The notes: generated by a model from the letters alone, not told the origin. Counted from the stretch's first letter, positions 11,133 through 19,682 are shown. The stretch is DNA of 64,000 nt from Oscillospiraceae bacterium (GCA_910575695.1 CAJTGJ010000006.1:62001-126000); one strand, 5' to 3'. Made by a program: numbers and translations.

Positions 11133-12335
11133 ATGAACGAAAAACAGGTTTCACCCGTCAGGTCTGGTGGACTGCGCATCCTGAAAATCGTCCTGGCCGC
11201 CCTTCTGGCCTTGGTCCTGGTGTGCGTCATTGCGGTTTTTGCCGTCTGGAACAATGAATTATTTACCCTGATGTCCATCAAACAGCTCAACGGCCCGGAT
11301 GACGCCAATCAAGACGGCGCTGTGTACGAAATGACCGTGTCCGGCGGTTACTATTTTGATGAGTTCCTGGAGCAGGGCGGAGCCTCCACGGATTCCGAGC
11401 TCATCGCGTACATCACCCAGCACATCACCAAGGGCATTATTCCCATGGACATCGGAGAGAGCGACATCGGCTGTTCCTCTTTCACTGCGGCTACCCCGGA
11501 TGGGGACCGGCTCTTTGGCAGGAATTATGATTTTTCCGGCACCAATACCTGCATCGTCTACACCAACCCGGGAAACGGCCGTCACGCCTCTGTGTCCACC
11601 ATAGACCTGCAATTCATCGGCATCGACCAGGACAGCGTGCCCCAGGGCCTGATGGACAAGGTGCTGATGCTGGCCGCGCCCTACGTGCCTTTGGATGGCG
11701 TAAATGACGCGGGTCTTGCCTGCGGCATCTATATGAGCTTCCAAGGGGAGGATGCCTCGGTGCCCACGGACCAGCAGACCGATAAGCCCGACCTTACCTC
11801 CACTACCATGCTTCGGATGGTGCTGGACTATGCCAGCACGGTGGAGGAGGCGGTGGAGCTGATCTCCCAATACGACCTCCACGATTCAGCCAACAGCTCT
11901 TTCCATTATATGGTCGCTGATGCCACCGGACGCAGCGCCGTTCTGGAGTGGGTGGCCGCCACCGACAGCACTGACAGCGACGGGACCAAGCGCGAGCTGA
12001 GCGTGCTCTGGTCCGATGGTGCGTCTTGGCAGGCGGTGACCAACTATATCCTCACCCCTGGTTACTATGACGGGGAGCCGGAAAATGCCATGAATGGGTT
12101 GGACCGCTATGAGCATCTCACCGCCGCCCTGGAGGAAGCAAATGGTGTGCTGGCCGACGGGGACGCCGCCATGGAGCTGCTGTCCCAGGTGGGGCGGAGA
12201 AGCTGGAAGCCGGAAGGGAGCACCGTCACGGTCCACAGCGTGGTCTACAATTTGACGGACCGGACCGCTGTCTGGGTGGGTAATGAGCACTATGGTGAGC
12301 AGTCCTATACCTACCAGCTGGCCCCGGGAAACTGA
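11133..12335 (+). CDS. Linear amide C-N hydrolase, choloylglycine hydrolase/C45-like, membrane-anchored
   Basis: About 400 residues with an N-terminal signal anchor (VLAALLALVLVCVIAVFAVW) and an Ntn-hydrolase domain. The candidate nucleophile cysteine is in DIGCSSFTA, followed by the family's LFGRNYDF motif. Such enzymes cleave linear amides, for example bile-salt conjugates, penicillin-type amides or acyl-homoserine lactones; the substrate is unknown. ATG 11133 is chosen over the GTG at 11094 because AAAGGAG lies ten bases before it. Unusually for the family, the predicted nucleophile is not N-terminal unless the protein is processed. The MarR gene follows after 16 bases. Confidence 0.78.
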   Translation: MNEKQVSPVRSGGLRILKIVLAALLALVLVCVIAVFAVWNNELFTLMSIKQLNGPDDANQDGAVYEMTVSGGYYFDEFLEQGGASTDSELIAYITQHITKGIIPMDIGESDIGCSSFTAATPDGDRLFGRNYDFSGTNTCIVYTNPGNGRHASVSTIDLQFIGIDQDSVPQGLMDKVLMLAAPYVPLDGVNDAGLACGIYMSFQGEDASVPTDQQTDKPDLTSTTMLRMVLDYASTVEEAVELISQYDLHDSANSSFHYMVADATGRSAVLEWVAATDSTDSDGTKRELSVLWSDGASWQAVTNYILTPGYYDGEPENAMNGLDRYEHLTAALEEANGVLADGDAAMELLSQVGRRSWKPEGSTVTVHSVVYNLTDRTAVWVGNEHYGEQSYTYQLAPGN

Positions 12336-12351
12336 GGAAAGGGCAAAGCAT

Positions 12352-12792
12352 ATGTATGATGACGACATCCAAGAACGGATGCTCACAGCCTGGATCGGCA
12401 TCAACGGCTTTTTCAAGGATTCCCGGATGACCCAGGATCTGACCTACAACGAGGCGGTTGTTATGAAGCTGGTGTACGACCAGTACCGGGCGGACGGTGA
12501 TGGGCGCACCCCGGTGCAGTCGATCGTGAAGCGCACCAATATGCTGAAAAGTTTGGTTAACCGCACCGTTGATTCGCTGTGCGCCCAGGGCTATTTGGTG
12601 AAGGAGCGGGACGGGAGGGATGCCCGGATACTGTATATCCGACCGGTGTTCCAGCGGCTGAACGATTTTCTTGCCATCCACCAGCGTTCCCTGGATATGG
12701 TCCAGGCCGTTATCGACGCAATCGGCCCGGAGGACGCGGAGCAGTTTGTGCGCATCTGCGAAAAGTTCCTCCATGCGGAAATCCAGATTTGA
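12352..12792 (+). CDS. MarR family transcriptional regulator
   Basis: 146 residues. The winged-helix region runs from about residue 30 to 110, with a recognition segment near KRTNMLKSLVNRTVDSL followed by the wing (KERDGRDARILYI). The start at ATG 12352 is preceded by GAGGAAAGGG. As the second gene behind the amidase it most likely represses its own operon through the palindrome at 11048-11068, with an unknown ligand related to the amidase substrate. Terminator at 12836-12873. Confidence 0.85.
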   Translation: MYDDDIQERMLTAWIGINGFFKDSRMTQDLTYNEAVVMKLVYDQYRADGDGRTPVQSIVKRTNMLKSLVNRTVDSLCAQGYLVKERDGRDARILYIRPVFQRLNDFLAIHQRSLDMVQAVIDAIGPEDAEQFVRICEKFLHAEIQI

Positions 12793-12835
12793 CACAGAAA
12801 AGACGGGAGGCAGAGGGCCCTTTGGTTCCCGGACA

Positions 12836-12873
12836 GACGCGGCATAGCTTTTGAGCCATGCCGCGTCTTTTTT
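12836..12873 (+). terminator. Terminator of the amidase-marR operon
   Basis: GACGCGGCAT (12836-12845) pairs perfectly with ATGCCGCGTC (12858-12867), then six T bases follow on the plus strand. Confidence 0.92.
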
Positions 12874-12876
12874 CTA

Positions 12877-13168
12877 TTATTGCCGGCAATATCCCTCAGA
12901 ACAGTCCCCAGACTGTGCCTGCATATCCCGAAGCGTCAGATAAACCAGCGCAAGGAGGACGGAGGGAGGCCAGTGTGACGGAAACGACGAATACAGCGGT
13001 GCGGATCCGGTGGTTGCAGACCTTTCTTGCGAAGCCTGCCAGCCTGAGCGCGGATTCCTCCGCTTCAATGCCGCCGATAATGAAGCTTTGCATTCTGTCC
13101 AGTGTGGCGCGGCTGTCCTCCGAGCCGCAGGCCTCTCTCAGTTTTTCTAATTCATTTGTTGCGGTCAT
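12877..13168 (-). pseudogene. Small membrane protein gene with a probable frameshift
   Basis: The frame from ATG 13168 encodes MTATNELEKL and a hydrophobic start (TAVFVVSVTLAS) that breaks off into low-quality sequence. The neighbouring frame continues the hydrophobic stretch (VLLALVYLTL) and ends at 12877. Joined across a shift near 12960-12985 (in a G/A-rich stretch), they give an ORF of about 96 residues with one clean membrane helix. The family is not recognised; the small size, soluble N-terminus and single helix resemble anti-sigma-type or toxin-like small proteins. A sequencing error is possible. Confidence 0.45.
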
Positions 13169-13234
13169 TTGCCTTCTGTATATTTAAAGTGGCAAGCCTG
13201 AAAAAGGTACAAATTTTTTTTGCAGTGTGTCTCC

Positions 13235-13263
13235 TTGACAAAGGTGCTGAGGGCATATATCTT
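13235..13263 (+). promoter_or_regulatory. Promoter of the lipoprotein gene
   Basis: TTGACA (13235-13240) and TATCTT (13258-13263) with a 17-base spacer, about 100 bases before the lipoprotein start. The -35 box is perfect and the -10 box is moderate. Confidence 0.55.
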
Positions 13264-13302
13264 TTAGGTATCGGCAGAAAACAACGTGGAGCAGGAGGGA
13301 TA

Positions 13303-13365
13303 ATGTGCGGACGGCTTTGGGGACGGGTTTGCCGCGGCTGCTATGGGGTAAGGGAAGCGGCATGA
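13303..13365 (+). CDS. Possible 20-residue leader peptide
   Basis: ATG 13303, with AGGAGG just before it, opens a 20-codon frame that begins MCGRLWGRVC and ends at TGA 13363-13365. Its stop overlaps the lipoprotein start (ATG 13362), a layout that allows translational coupling. It may be chance; no homology is claimed. Confidence 0.3.
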   Translation: MCGRLWGRVCRGCYGVREAA

Positions 13366-14198
13366 GAAAGATTTTTGGAGGGATAACGAGGGTTTTATGC
13401 ACGGCACTGGCGGCGCTCCTGCTGTTGTCCGGGTGCAATCCGGACAGCGGGGCGGCGTTTCTTGAGGTGGTCTACCCGTCGGGCTATGTCAGGACAGATA
13501 CCACATGGGATGAGCTGACTCCGGTGGAGGGGACTGGCTGTCGCCTGCGGGCGCGGAAAGCGGCGGACTATGACAAGACCTATCACTATAACCTTCAGTT
13601 TCTGGATGAGACGGGGAAGCTGCTGTGGGAGCTTCCCGATGTGGGCCGTCCCACAATGCGGGGGGAGGCTGCTGAGGGCGGAGCTGCATGGATTTGCGGT
13701 GAATGGTGGGATACGGTGCATTGCAACGGCTATTTAAACGGCCATCTGTCCAAAAGCATCGTTATGCTGGTGGACATGATGGATGGAACGGTGCTGTTCC
13801 AGGCCGAAGCAGGGGAAAACGAGCTTTATCTCACGTCCAGGGGAAGCCTGTGCTATTTTTACAAAGCGGGAAAGCCCGGACGGGAGGATGCGTCCATTTA
13901 CTGCCGGGACATACAGGACTGGGAGACGAAGGAGACCATCTATACCTTTGATTATGCTGTGGAGCCGGAAATCGCCGGAAATCACGACAGCATGAGAAAG
14001 GCACGGTTTATTCTGGACGGCGGTTTCATCAAAGTGGTATGGGAATCCACGGACAGGGTTTTGACCAGCAAGGGGACGTATCAATCTGTATTTTCTGAGA
14101 AGGTAAGCTATGAGATCCCGATTCCCGAAGCGGCCCAAACCGGCGCGGTGGATATCGCGCGGACAGATTCCGAAATGCGGTTTGGACGGCAGGCATAG
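13362..14198 (+). CDS. Hypothetical lipoprotein
   Basis: 278 residues from ATG 13362, with an AAGGGAAG ribosome site. A type II signal peptide is clear: MRKIFGG, a hydrophobic core, and the lipobox LLSGC with the modified cysteine near residue 25. The mature part is rich in aromatic and acidic residues, with repeating short beta-strand patterns (TTWDEL, YHYNLQFLDE, GTVLFQAE), and might be a small beta-propeller or sandwich. No family recognised. It should sit on the outer face of the membrane. The next gene is convergent. Confidence 0.7.
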   Translation: MRKIFGGITRVLCTALAALLLLSGCNPDSGAAFLEVVYPSGYVRTDTTWDELTPVEGTGCRLRARKAADYDKTYHYNLQFLDETGKLLWELPDVGRPTMRGEAAEGGAAWICGEWWDTVHCNGYLNGHLSKSIVMLVDMMDGTVLFQAEAGENELYLTSRGSLCYFYKAGKPGREDASIYCRDIQDWETKETIYTFDYAVEPEIAGNHDSMRKARFILDGGFIKVVWESTDRVLTSKGTYQSVFSEKVSYEIPIPEAAQTGAVDIARTDSEMRFGRQA

Positions 14199-14300
14199 CG
14201 CAGTACAGTGTTATGCTTCCGCGTCCGGCAGGGGAGCCCATTATATGGGCTGTGTTTTGACTATAATGATAGAACGCTGGATGCCTCCAAAAAAAATAAC

Positions 14301-14333
14301 AGGCCCCCACAGTGCGTCACGTTGTGGGGGCCT
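14301..14333 (-). terminator. Terminator after the DUF6465 gene
   Basis: AGGCCCCCACA (14301-14311) pairs with TGTGGGGGCCT (14323-14333). On the minus strand the stem is followed by a T-run (nine A bases at 14288-14296 on the plus strand). It may also stop the convergent lipoprotein transcript. Confidence 0.85.
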
Positions 14334-14343
14334 TGCGGCGGGC

Positions 14344-14682
14344 TCAGAAGGGGATTTTGCCTTGGAATTTTTCATTGACGACATAATAGGCCATGTTTTC
14401 ATCAGGCTTGATATACAGCTTCAGCCCGGTGATGAGGGTGCGCTTTTTTTCGGCATGGAAGTCCGCTTTCGCCGCCTCGACCAGCTTGTCCAGGTCAATT
14501 TCGCTGCCCTGATACTGCACGATAAGCTCCGGCTTCAGGCTGCTGGCTTTTTCCTTTTCCGCAGCCCGGACCTTTGCCGCGGCTGCTTTTTCCTCCGGGG
14601 ACATGGCCTTTCGTCCAGCTTTCTTTTTGGGTTTTACTTCATCGCTTTTGGGCTCCAGCTCTTGTTTTGCTTTGTCGTTCAT
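14344..14682 (-). CDS. DUF6465 family protein
   Basis: 112 residues: a lysine/alanine/glutamate-rich, low-complexity N-terminal half (KKKAGRKAMSPEEKAAAAK) and a compact C-terminal domain containing ELIVQYQG, LYIKPDENMAYYVVN and a final GKIPF. This layout matches DUF6465 proteins of Clostridia, whose function is unknown; the basic tail hints at nucleic-acid contact, but that is inference. Single-gene unit with promoter 14725-14752 and terminator 14301-14333. Confidence 0.75.
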   Translation of the reverse strand: MNDKAKQELEPKSDEVKPKKKAGRKAMSPEEKAAAAKVRAAEKEKASSLKPELIVQYQGSEIDLDKLVEAAKADFHAEKKRTLITGLKLYIKPDENMAYYVVNEKFQGKIPF

Positions 14683-14724
14683 GCTTAACCTCCGTTCGTA
14701 ATTATTTTAGTGCGTACCAATTTA

Positions 14725-14752
14725 ATTATACACACCATAAATTGAAATGCAA
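14725..14752 (-). promoter_or_regulatory. Promoter of the DUF6465 gene
   Basis: On the minus strand TTGCAT (14747-14752) and TATAAT (14725-14730) are separated by 16 bases, in an A+T-rich pocket upstream of the ATG. The rest of 14753-14976 shows no gene. Confidence 0.75.
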
Positions 14753-14976
14753 CACCTAATGTCTATTTTTATGGCGATTATATGAAAATTAATTGAAAAG
14801 TATCAGGGCTGTTTCAAGCGCCGCAACGCAGACGCTCCAACGGGCTGCGGAAGGCAGCCTCTGACCATACGATAAACGCGGACAGTGTGGAGCCTGACAG
14901 CGAAAGAACTTTTTTCGCCGGCCCGCAACAATCTGCCCCGCTGATGCGTCAATACAGGTGAGAGGAGGTGTTCTGT

Positions 14977-15462
14977 ATGTCCCACGGATCCAACCGGCCG
15001 GTGGATTGGGAAGCCCTTGTCACACAAAACGAGAATCGCCTGTACCGGACCGCCCTGACGATTTTGGGCGACCCCCAGGAGGCGGAAGACGCAGTCCAGG
15101 ATGCTTTCGTCCGTTTTCTGGAGTGCAGGCCCGAAAATCTGGAAACGCCAGACGCCTGGCTGACGCGGGTGCTGGTGAATGGTTGCAAAAGCCGCCTGCG
15201 CCTGGCTTGGCGGCGGGTGGGTCCGCTGCCGGACACGCTGGCCGCCCCTGGCCCGGAGGAGCGGGAGGAACTGGAAGAATTGTTTTCCCTTCCGCCCGAG
15301 GACCGGGCGGTGATCCACCTGCACTACTATGAGGGCTGGTCCACCAACGAGATCGCCCAGATGTTGGGCCGGCAGCCGGGGACGGTGCGTTCCCGGCTCT
15401 CCCGGGCCAGGAGGAGGCTGCGGAAGCTGTTAGAAAAAGAATTGCAAGGAGGTTCTTTATGA
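14977..15462 (+). CDS. ECF-type RNA polymerase sigma factor
   Basis: 161 residues with the two domains of an extracytoplasmic-function sigma factor. Region 2 is seen in RTALTILGDPQEAEDAVQDAF (core binding and -10 recognition). Region 4 is seen in LPPEDRAVIHLHYYEGWSTNEIAQMLG, followed by the recognition helix GTVRSRLSRARRRLR. ATG 14977 has GAGAGGAGGT seven bases upstream, better than the GTG at 14968. It overlaps the next gene by four bases (ATGA), the usual sigma/anti-sigma coupling. Confidence 0.93.
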   Translation: MSHGSNRPVDWEALVTQNENRLYRTALTILGDPQEAEDAVQDAFVRFLECRPENLETPDAWLTRVLVNGCKSRLRLAWRRVGPLPDTLAAPGPEEREELEELFSLPPEDRAVIHLHYYEGWSTNEIAQMLGRQPGTVRSRLSRARRRLRKLLEKELQGGSL

Positions 15463-16946
15463 GATATTACCGATCTTATATGGACCGGCAGAAGATTTCT
15501 GCCCAAGGACATGAAAAGCTGATGAATTTGGATGTTCCACACAAAGCGCCCCGCCGTCCCTGGGCGGGATATGGAGCGCTGGCCGCCTGCGCCGTCCTGA
15601 TTGCGGGCATTGGAGTTTGGAAGCTGCTTCCCGGTTTTGTGCCGGGTCAGGAGGCCGGCCTCCTGACGGTTGCAGACACATCCGCTCCCGTCCAGACCGA
15701 AAAACCCGCCCAAATTCAACCCGATGACACCCAGCCCGTGGAACCCCTCGATGGTTTTGTAATAAACAGTCCGGTGGGGGAAAGCGCCTCAGCCTTTTAT
15801 TCCATGCCTGCCATCCATTTTTCGGATATGACCGGCTCTCCCGAGATTTCAGCTATGCGGGTCTATATCCCCGGCTCCTTTACAGTGGACCTGACCTTGG
15901 AGGACGTACAAAAAATCTTCTGGGGGCCCGAAGGGATTCCCGAGACATACCGCACCGAGACCGGGCGGCAGGACCTGCCCTGGGCGCTGTTCTGGGACGG
16001 GTACACCATCCGCGGCACCGCCTGGTATGACGGCCAGGGCCAGTTCACCGAACTGACCCTCTGGGGCAGGAAGGGTCGGGCCGGCTTCACCCTGGAACTG
16101 CGGTTAGGCAAGCTGCCGTTCTCCTGCTGCGTGGAGATGGGCCGGGAGGACGAAATTAGCGAGTTCAACGGCGTGGAGGTCACCGGCTGGAGCAAGGTCT
16201 GCGACCGGGACTGGGACGGGCATACCGACTATATCTGCGGCAGCGAGTTCATGACGGACAACGGCATCGGCGTCCGGTTTGAGAGCTGGAACAACGGCGC
16301 AGACGAACACGGCGTGGATGGGGAGGGCTGGTTTAATACCCTGTTTGTCCGTCAGGCGCTGACCAGCGGCCTGCACCTGGACCACCTGATGACAGCCGAT
16401 GATATCCCCGCGTGGCGGGACGTAATGTTCGATACTCTGGAGCAGGCCCGGCAGGAGGCGGATTTCGCCCCCTATCTGCCCACAGAGGAACCGGAAGGGT
16501 ACAGCGCTTACACCGGGAACAAGGATTTTTCCGCCCATCTCAGCTATCAGGAGGGGAATCAGAATGTTATGCTCGTCCGCTGGACCCAGGACTATGACAA
16601 TGTGGAGGTGAAGATCTATATCCCCGAGGGGACCAGTACGGCCCGCTTTGAGCCGGTGGACATCAACGTGCCTGAGAGCTATGATACCCGACTTTATGAG
16701 ATCCCGTGGTGCGACAGCGTGCCGGAGGAATACCAGCTTGATTTTTCCAGCGTCACCTTCCGGGCGGAGGATATGTCCCTGGATGCGGTAATGGCCAGGG
16801 AGACGCCCCATGACACCGGAGGTGTGAGCTTCCGCTTCAACGTCCTGTACGCCAGCGGCGTGGTGGTCAGCTATTCCTGCGATGGGATGACTGCCGAACA
16901 GGTGTGGGATCTGGTGAGCGCGGCATTGTATAGCCAAAACACTTGA
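15459..16946 (+). CDS. Putative anti-sigma factor, single-pass membrane protein
   Basis: 495 residues. A short cytoplasmic N-terminus (about 1-35), a membrane helix at about 36-54 (GYGALAACAVLIAGIGVWKLL), a proline/threonine-rich linker, and a large extracytoplasmic region of about 400 residues with two similar beta-rich halves. The cytoplasmic part is too short for a classical zinc anti-sigma domain, so the role is inferred from translational coupling to the sigma factor and from topology. The outer region would be the sensor. A second possibility is an envelope effector controlled by the sigma factor. Confidence 0.7.
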   Translation: MRYYRSYMDRQKISAQGHEKLMNLDVPHKAPRRPWAGYGALAACAVLIAGIGVWKLLPGFVPGQEAGLLTVADTSAPVQTEKPAQIQPDDTQPVEPLDGFVINSPVGESASAFYSMPAIHFSDMTGSPEISAMRVYIPGSFTVDLTLEDVQKIFWGPEGIPETYRTETGRQDLPWALFWDGYTIRGTAWYDGQGQFTELTLWGRKGRAGFTLELRLGKLPFSCCVEMGREDEISEFNGVEVTGWSKVCDRDWDGHTDYICGSEFMTDNGIGVRFESWNNGADEHGVDGEGWFNTLFVRQALTSGLHLDHLMTADDIPAWRDVMFDTLEQARQEADFAPYLPTEEPEGYSAYTGNKDFSAHLSYQEGNQNVMLVRWTQDYDNVEVKIYIPEGTSTARFEPVDINVPESYDTRLYEIPWCDSVPEEYQLDFSSVTFRAEDMSLDAVMARETPHDTGGVSFRFNVLYASGVVVSYSCDGMTAEQVWDLVSAALYSQNT

Positions 16947-17001
16947 GAATCGGTTGCCGCTTTTCAAGGTGGGCAAAGCCCGCTTGCCCGCCTCGCGGCC
17001 C

Positions 17002-17056
17002 CTGCGGCGCATTTGCGCCGCAGACTTCAAAAGAAGTGATTTACTTCTTTTGAAGT
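17002..17056. repeat. Two adjacent perfect inverted repeats
   Basis: First, CTGCGGCGCA/TGCGCCGCAG with a TT loop (17002-17023). Second, ACTTCAAAAGAAGT (17024-17037) with ACTTCTTTTGAAGT (17043-17056). Each arm of the second is itself nearly palindromic. They are not T-tailed terminators, so a dispersed REP-like element is the likelier reading. Confidence 0.6.
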
Positions 17057-17085
17057 GCGGTGGCTTTAACGAAACGGCATAAAAT

Positions 17086-17126
17086 AAACGCTCCAGGCCT
17101 GCCGCGAGGGCGGGCCTGGAGCGTTT
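17086..17126. terminator. Bidirectional terminator
   Basis: AAACGCTCCAGGCC (17086-17099) pairs perfectly with GGCCTGGAGCGTTT (17113-17126). It separates the sigma/anti-sigma operon from the convergent radical SAM genes and touches the stop codon of the latter. Confidence 0.85.
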
Positions 17127-18378
17127 ATAATTCGATGCGTTCCGGGAACGCCTCTTTGCGCATGATCCCCCACATTTTGTCGATATAGGCCAGGGTGTAG
17201 AAATTTTCGTAGTAGTGGTAATAGAACGCGCCCTTCAGGGTCATACGGTAAATCCCATCCTCCTCCGTGACAAAGCCCAGCAGTTTGGCGAGAGCCAGCT
17301 CAAGGCCGTAAGCTTTTTTCAGCGGCACGCCGAAGAAACATTCAAAGTCTCTGTCGCTGACCTGTGTGCTGTATGCGGTCCAAAAGAGGTAATACACCAT
17401 GCGCTGGCGCAGGGAAAAGCGGAGGGTGAGGGAGGTGGGAAGCAGTCCCCGGTCAATGCGGCGGCAGTATTCCTCGGTGGAAAAGGTGTTGATCTTGAAC
17501 TGGTCCCGCAAAAGGGTGGTGGCGGAACAGCCGAAGCCGAGGAAATTATCCCGGGTCATGGAGGAATACCGGGCGGTCTCTTCCTTGGAGAAGGTCCAGA
17601 TGGAATTGCGGGTACAGCCGTTTTCCAGGCAGTAGGCGGTGACGGCGTCCAGCAGGCGGCGTTTTTCATCTTTTGGCATGGGAGGAATTGGGCTGGAAGT
17701 GAAAGTGAAGTCGATGAAAGGATAGACAGCGATGTGGTTGGCCCCGCTGGAAAAGGCTGTGTCGATGTCCAGCTTCAGATCCTCAAAGGTTTGCCCGGGC
17801 AGAGCGAAGATGAAGTCCATGGAGACAGTCTGAAAGGGGACGGTGCTGAGGGAAGATGCCAGGGCGGTGCGGTCTATCAGACTGCGCCCCAGCACGGCCT
17901 GGAATTTTTCCTGGAAGGACTGTATGCCGATGCTGATGCGGGTGACGCCCGCATCCTTCAGGGTTTGCAGGAGGGAGGGGGTCACATTGTCCGGGTGGAG
18001 TTCCACGCCGATGCCCTCGGTGATGCGAAAGTGCTCCTCTATGGCCTGAATGATTTCCGCCAAGCGGCCTGCGGCGAGGGCGGGGGTCCCGCCGCCAAAA
18101 TACAGGCTGGTGACGGTCTTTTTGGTGTTAGCCTGTGTTCCTGTCAGGTGGATCTCCCGGATGAGCGCGTCGATATAGCGGTCACAGGCTTCCCTGGAAT
18201 ACACCGTTTTGCAATAGGGGCAGAAGCCGCAAATGTGCTGGCAGAAGGGGATGTGGACATACAGCCCCAGGCTTGGGCAGGATTCAAAGGGGAGGCGCTG
18301 GTCATATTCGTTTGTAAAGACAAAGGGTCTGGACGAACGGGTCAGCCACATCCTTGTCAGGCTGGTTATCACACTCAT
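17125..18378 (-). CDS. Coproporphyrinogen III oxidase-like radical SAM protein
   Basis: 417 residues of the HemN/HutW-like branch. The [4Fe-4S] motif CQHICGFC is near residue 47, after YVHIPF, a HemN-family signature; YFGGGTP, ELHPDN and SIGIQSFQ follow. A C-terminal HemN-type domain is present. Many such proteins in gut Clostridia are not true coproporphyrinogen oxidases but haem or anaerobic methyl-transfer enzymes; I do not assign the reaction. It lies eight bases after the other radical SAM gene, so the two form one operon. Confidence 0.85.
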   Translation of the reverse strand: MSVITSLTRMWLTRSSRPFVFTNEYDQRLPFESCPSLGLYVHIPFCQHICGFCPYCKTVYSREACDRYIDALIREIHLTGTQANTKKTVTSLYFGGGTPALAAGRLAEIIQAIEEHFRITEGIGVELHPDNVTPSLLQTLKDAGVTRISIGIQSFQEKFQAVLGRSLIDRTALASSLSTVPFQTVSMDFIFALPGQTFEDLKLDIDTAFSSGANHIAVYPFIDFTFTSSPIPPMPKDEKRRLLDAVTAYCLENGCTRNSIWTFSKEETARYSSMTRDNFLGFGCSATTLLRDQFKINTFSTEEYCRRIDRGLLPTSLTLRFSLRQRMVYYLFWTAYSTQVSDRDFECFFGVPLKKAYGLELALAKLLGFVTEEDGIYRMTLKGAFYYHYYENFYTLAYIDKMWGIMRKEAFPERIEL

Positions 18379-18385
18379 AAGTCAC

Positions 18386-19288
18386 CTATATATATTTCAG
18401 ATAGGTCCGCAGCATTTCCAGGATGATCTTGATATTTCCGCGGAACAAAAGCGTATATTCCGCCACAAAAAAGTAGCCGCATTGGCGGCACAGCCCCTCT
18501 ACCTCGATACATCGGCCGCAGGTGCTCACCTTGCCGTTTTCCACCACCACGCATTGGCGGCAGGGGGTGGGGAAGCTGTTGTTGATCAGATAGGGAAAGG
18601 CGCTTTTCAGGTTGAACACCGGGGCGTTTTCCCGCATCATCTCCCTGATTACCTGACAGCAGGCGGCCTTTTCCTCTCTGGACAGTGCCAATTCCCGGGT
18701 GTCGGGGTAGGGCGTGTGGAAGTTGAAGGAGACGGCGCGGATGTTTTTGGTGTCCCGGGCCATCAGGCATACGTCCCGTACAGCCCCTTTGTTGATCTGG
18801 TTGATGGCCATATAGAGGCATATGTTGTCCGAGGCGGCGTTTCTGATGTTCTCCATGATGATGTCATAGGTGTCGCCGCGGATGGCGTTGTGCCGTTCCC
18901 GGTCGCCGTCCAGGCTCAGCAGGATCAGGTCGGCTTCGGGCAGGTCAAGGGGGAACGTGCCATTGGTCACCACATTGACAATTAAAAACCCCATACGCCT
19001 GGCCTCCGCCACCAGGTCCCGCAGGTTCTTCCCGCTGTCCCGCCAGAGGAATGTCTCTCCGCCGCAGAAAAACAGGATGCGTACGCCCATGCGGTAAAGC
19101 ATCTGCATTTCATCCATGATCTGCTGATAGGGATGGATCACTGCGGTGATATTGTTGACGGAACAGTGCCTGCAGGAAAGATTGCACTTGTCCGTGAGGA
19201 TGACGGTACCGAGGATGGGATTTTTGCCTCCAAACAGGACGGTTTTGATGCCGAATCCGGCAAAGTACGCAAAGGATGACAGCTTCAT
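18386..19288 (-). CDS. Radical SAM protein with C-terminal cysteine cluster
   Basis: 300 residues. The SAM [4Fe-4S] motif is CNLSCRHC near residue 33, followed by FCGGETFLW and VVTNGT typical of the SPASM/Twitch-type radical SAM family. The C-terminal part has further cysteines (CRQCVVV, CGRCIEVEGLCRQCG), suggesting auxiliary Fe-S clusters. No precursor peptide gene is visible next to it, but a small one cannot be excluded. It is the first gene of a two-gene minus-strand operon with the HemN-like protein. Confidence 0.82.
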   Translation of the reverse strand: MKLSSFAYFAGFGIKTVLFGGKNPILGTVILTDKCNLSCRHCSVNNITAVIHPYQQIMDEMQMLYRMGVRILFFCGGETFLWRDSGKNLRDLVAEARRMGFLIVNVVTNGTFPLDLPEADLILLSLDGDRERHNAIRGDTYDIIMENIRNAASDNICLYMAINQINKGAVRDVCLMARDTKNIRAVSFNFHTPYPDTRELALSREEKAACCQVIREMMRENAPVFNLKSAFPYLINNSFPTPCRQCVVVENGKVSTCGRCIEVEGLCRQCGYFFVAEYTLLFRGNIKIILEMLRTYLKYI

Positions 19289-19517
19289 GATTCCGATGCC
19301 TCACATGTATTGAATAATTCCAGTATAGCCAGACGCGGACTGAATGTCCAGCATATGGGGACAGGTGGTCTTTTCAGCGGGATAATCGGTCAAAACCCTT
19401 TGCCTGCGTGCATAGCGGCAGGTATGTGTGAATATCTTGGATTAAAACCTCATCGCTTATGGCGAACATGGTATGAAGCAGGTTTTTTGCATTGCGAACA
19501 AAGGGTGGTGAGCGCAT

Positions 19518-19682
19518 ATGGCGGGGGCGTACCATACGGAAGCCCACGAACGGCAGTATCGTAACAGAACAATCATCGTCGAAAACGTAAGTCCGGTATA
19601 CCGCAGGGAGGAGCGGGAGGAGATCAAAAGATCCATCGAGGAGCAGCTGTACGATGTTTTCTGCAAATATATGTCAAGCTAA
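19518..19682 (+). CDS. Small protein upstream of serine recombinase
   Basis: 54 residues beginning MAGAYHTEAHERQYRN and ending YDVFCKYMSS. Basic and acidic, with a predicted helical C-terminus. A GGTGGTGAG stretch lies upstream. Small genes like this often precede large serine recombinases in clostridial integrative elements, and a directionality or accessory role is possible but unproven. The recombinase follows after 75 bases. The 19289-19517 stretch before it has no clear gene. Confidence 0.6.
   Translation: MAGAYHTEAHERQYRNRTIIVENVSPVYRREEREEIKRSIEEQLYDVFCKYMSS

Noticed and set aside
17215-18426. A 403-codon plus-strand frame opposite the HemN-like gene.
   Set aside because: No motif, Gly/Val/Asp-rich; the minus-strand gene has complete radical SAM signatures.
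19310-19564. An 84-codon plus-strand frame before the recombinase.
   Set aside because: No ribosome site, composition unlike a protein; it overlaps the better supported 54-residue gene.
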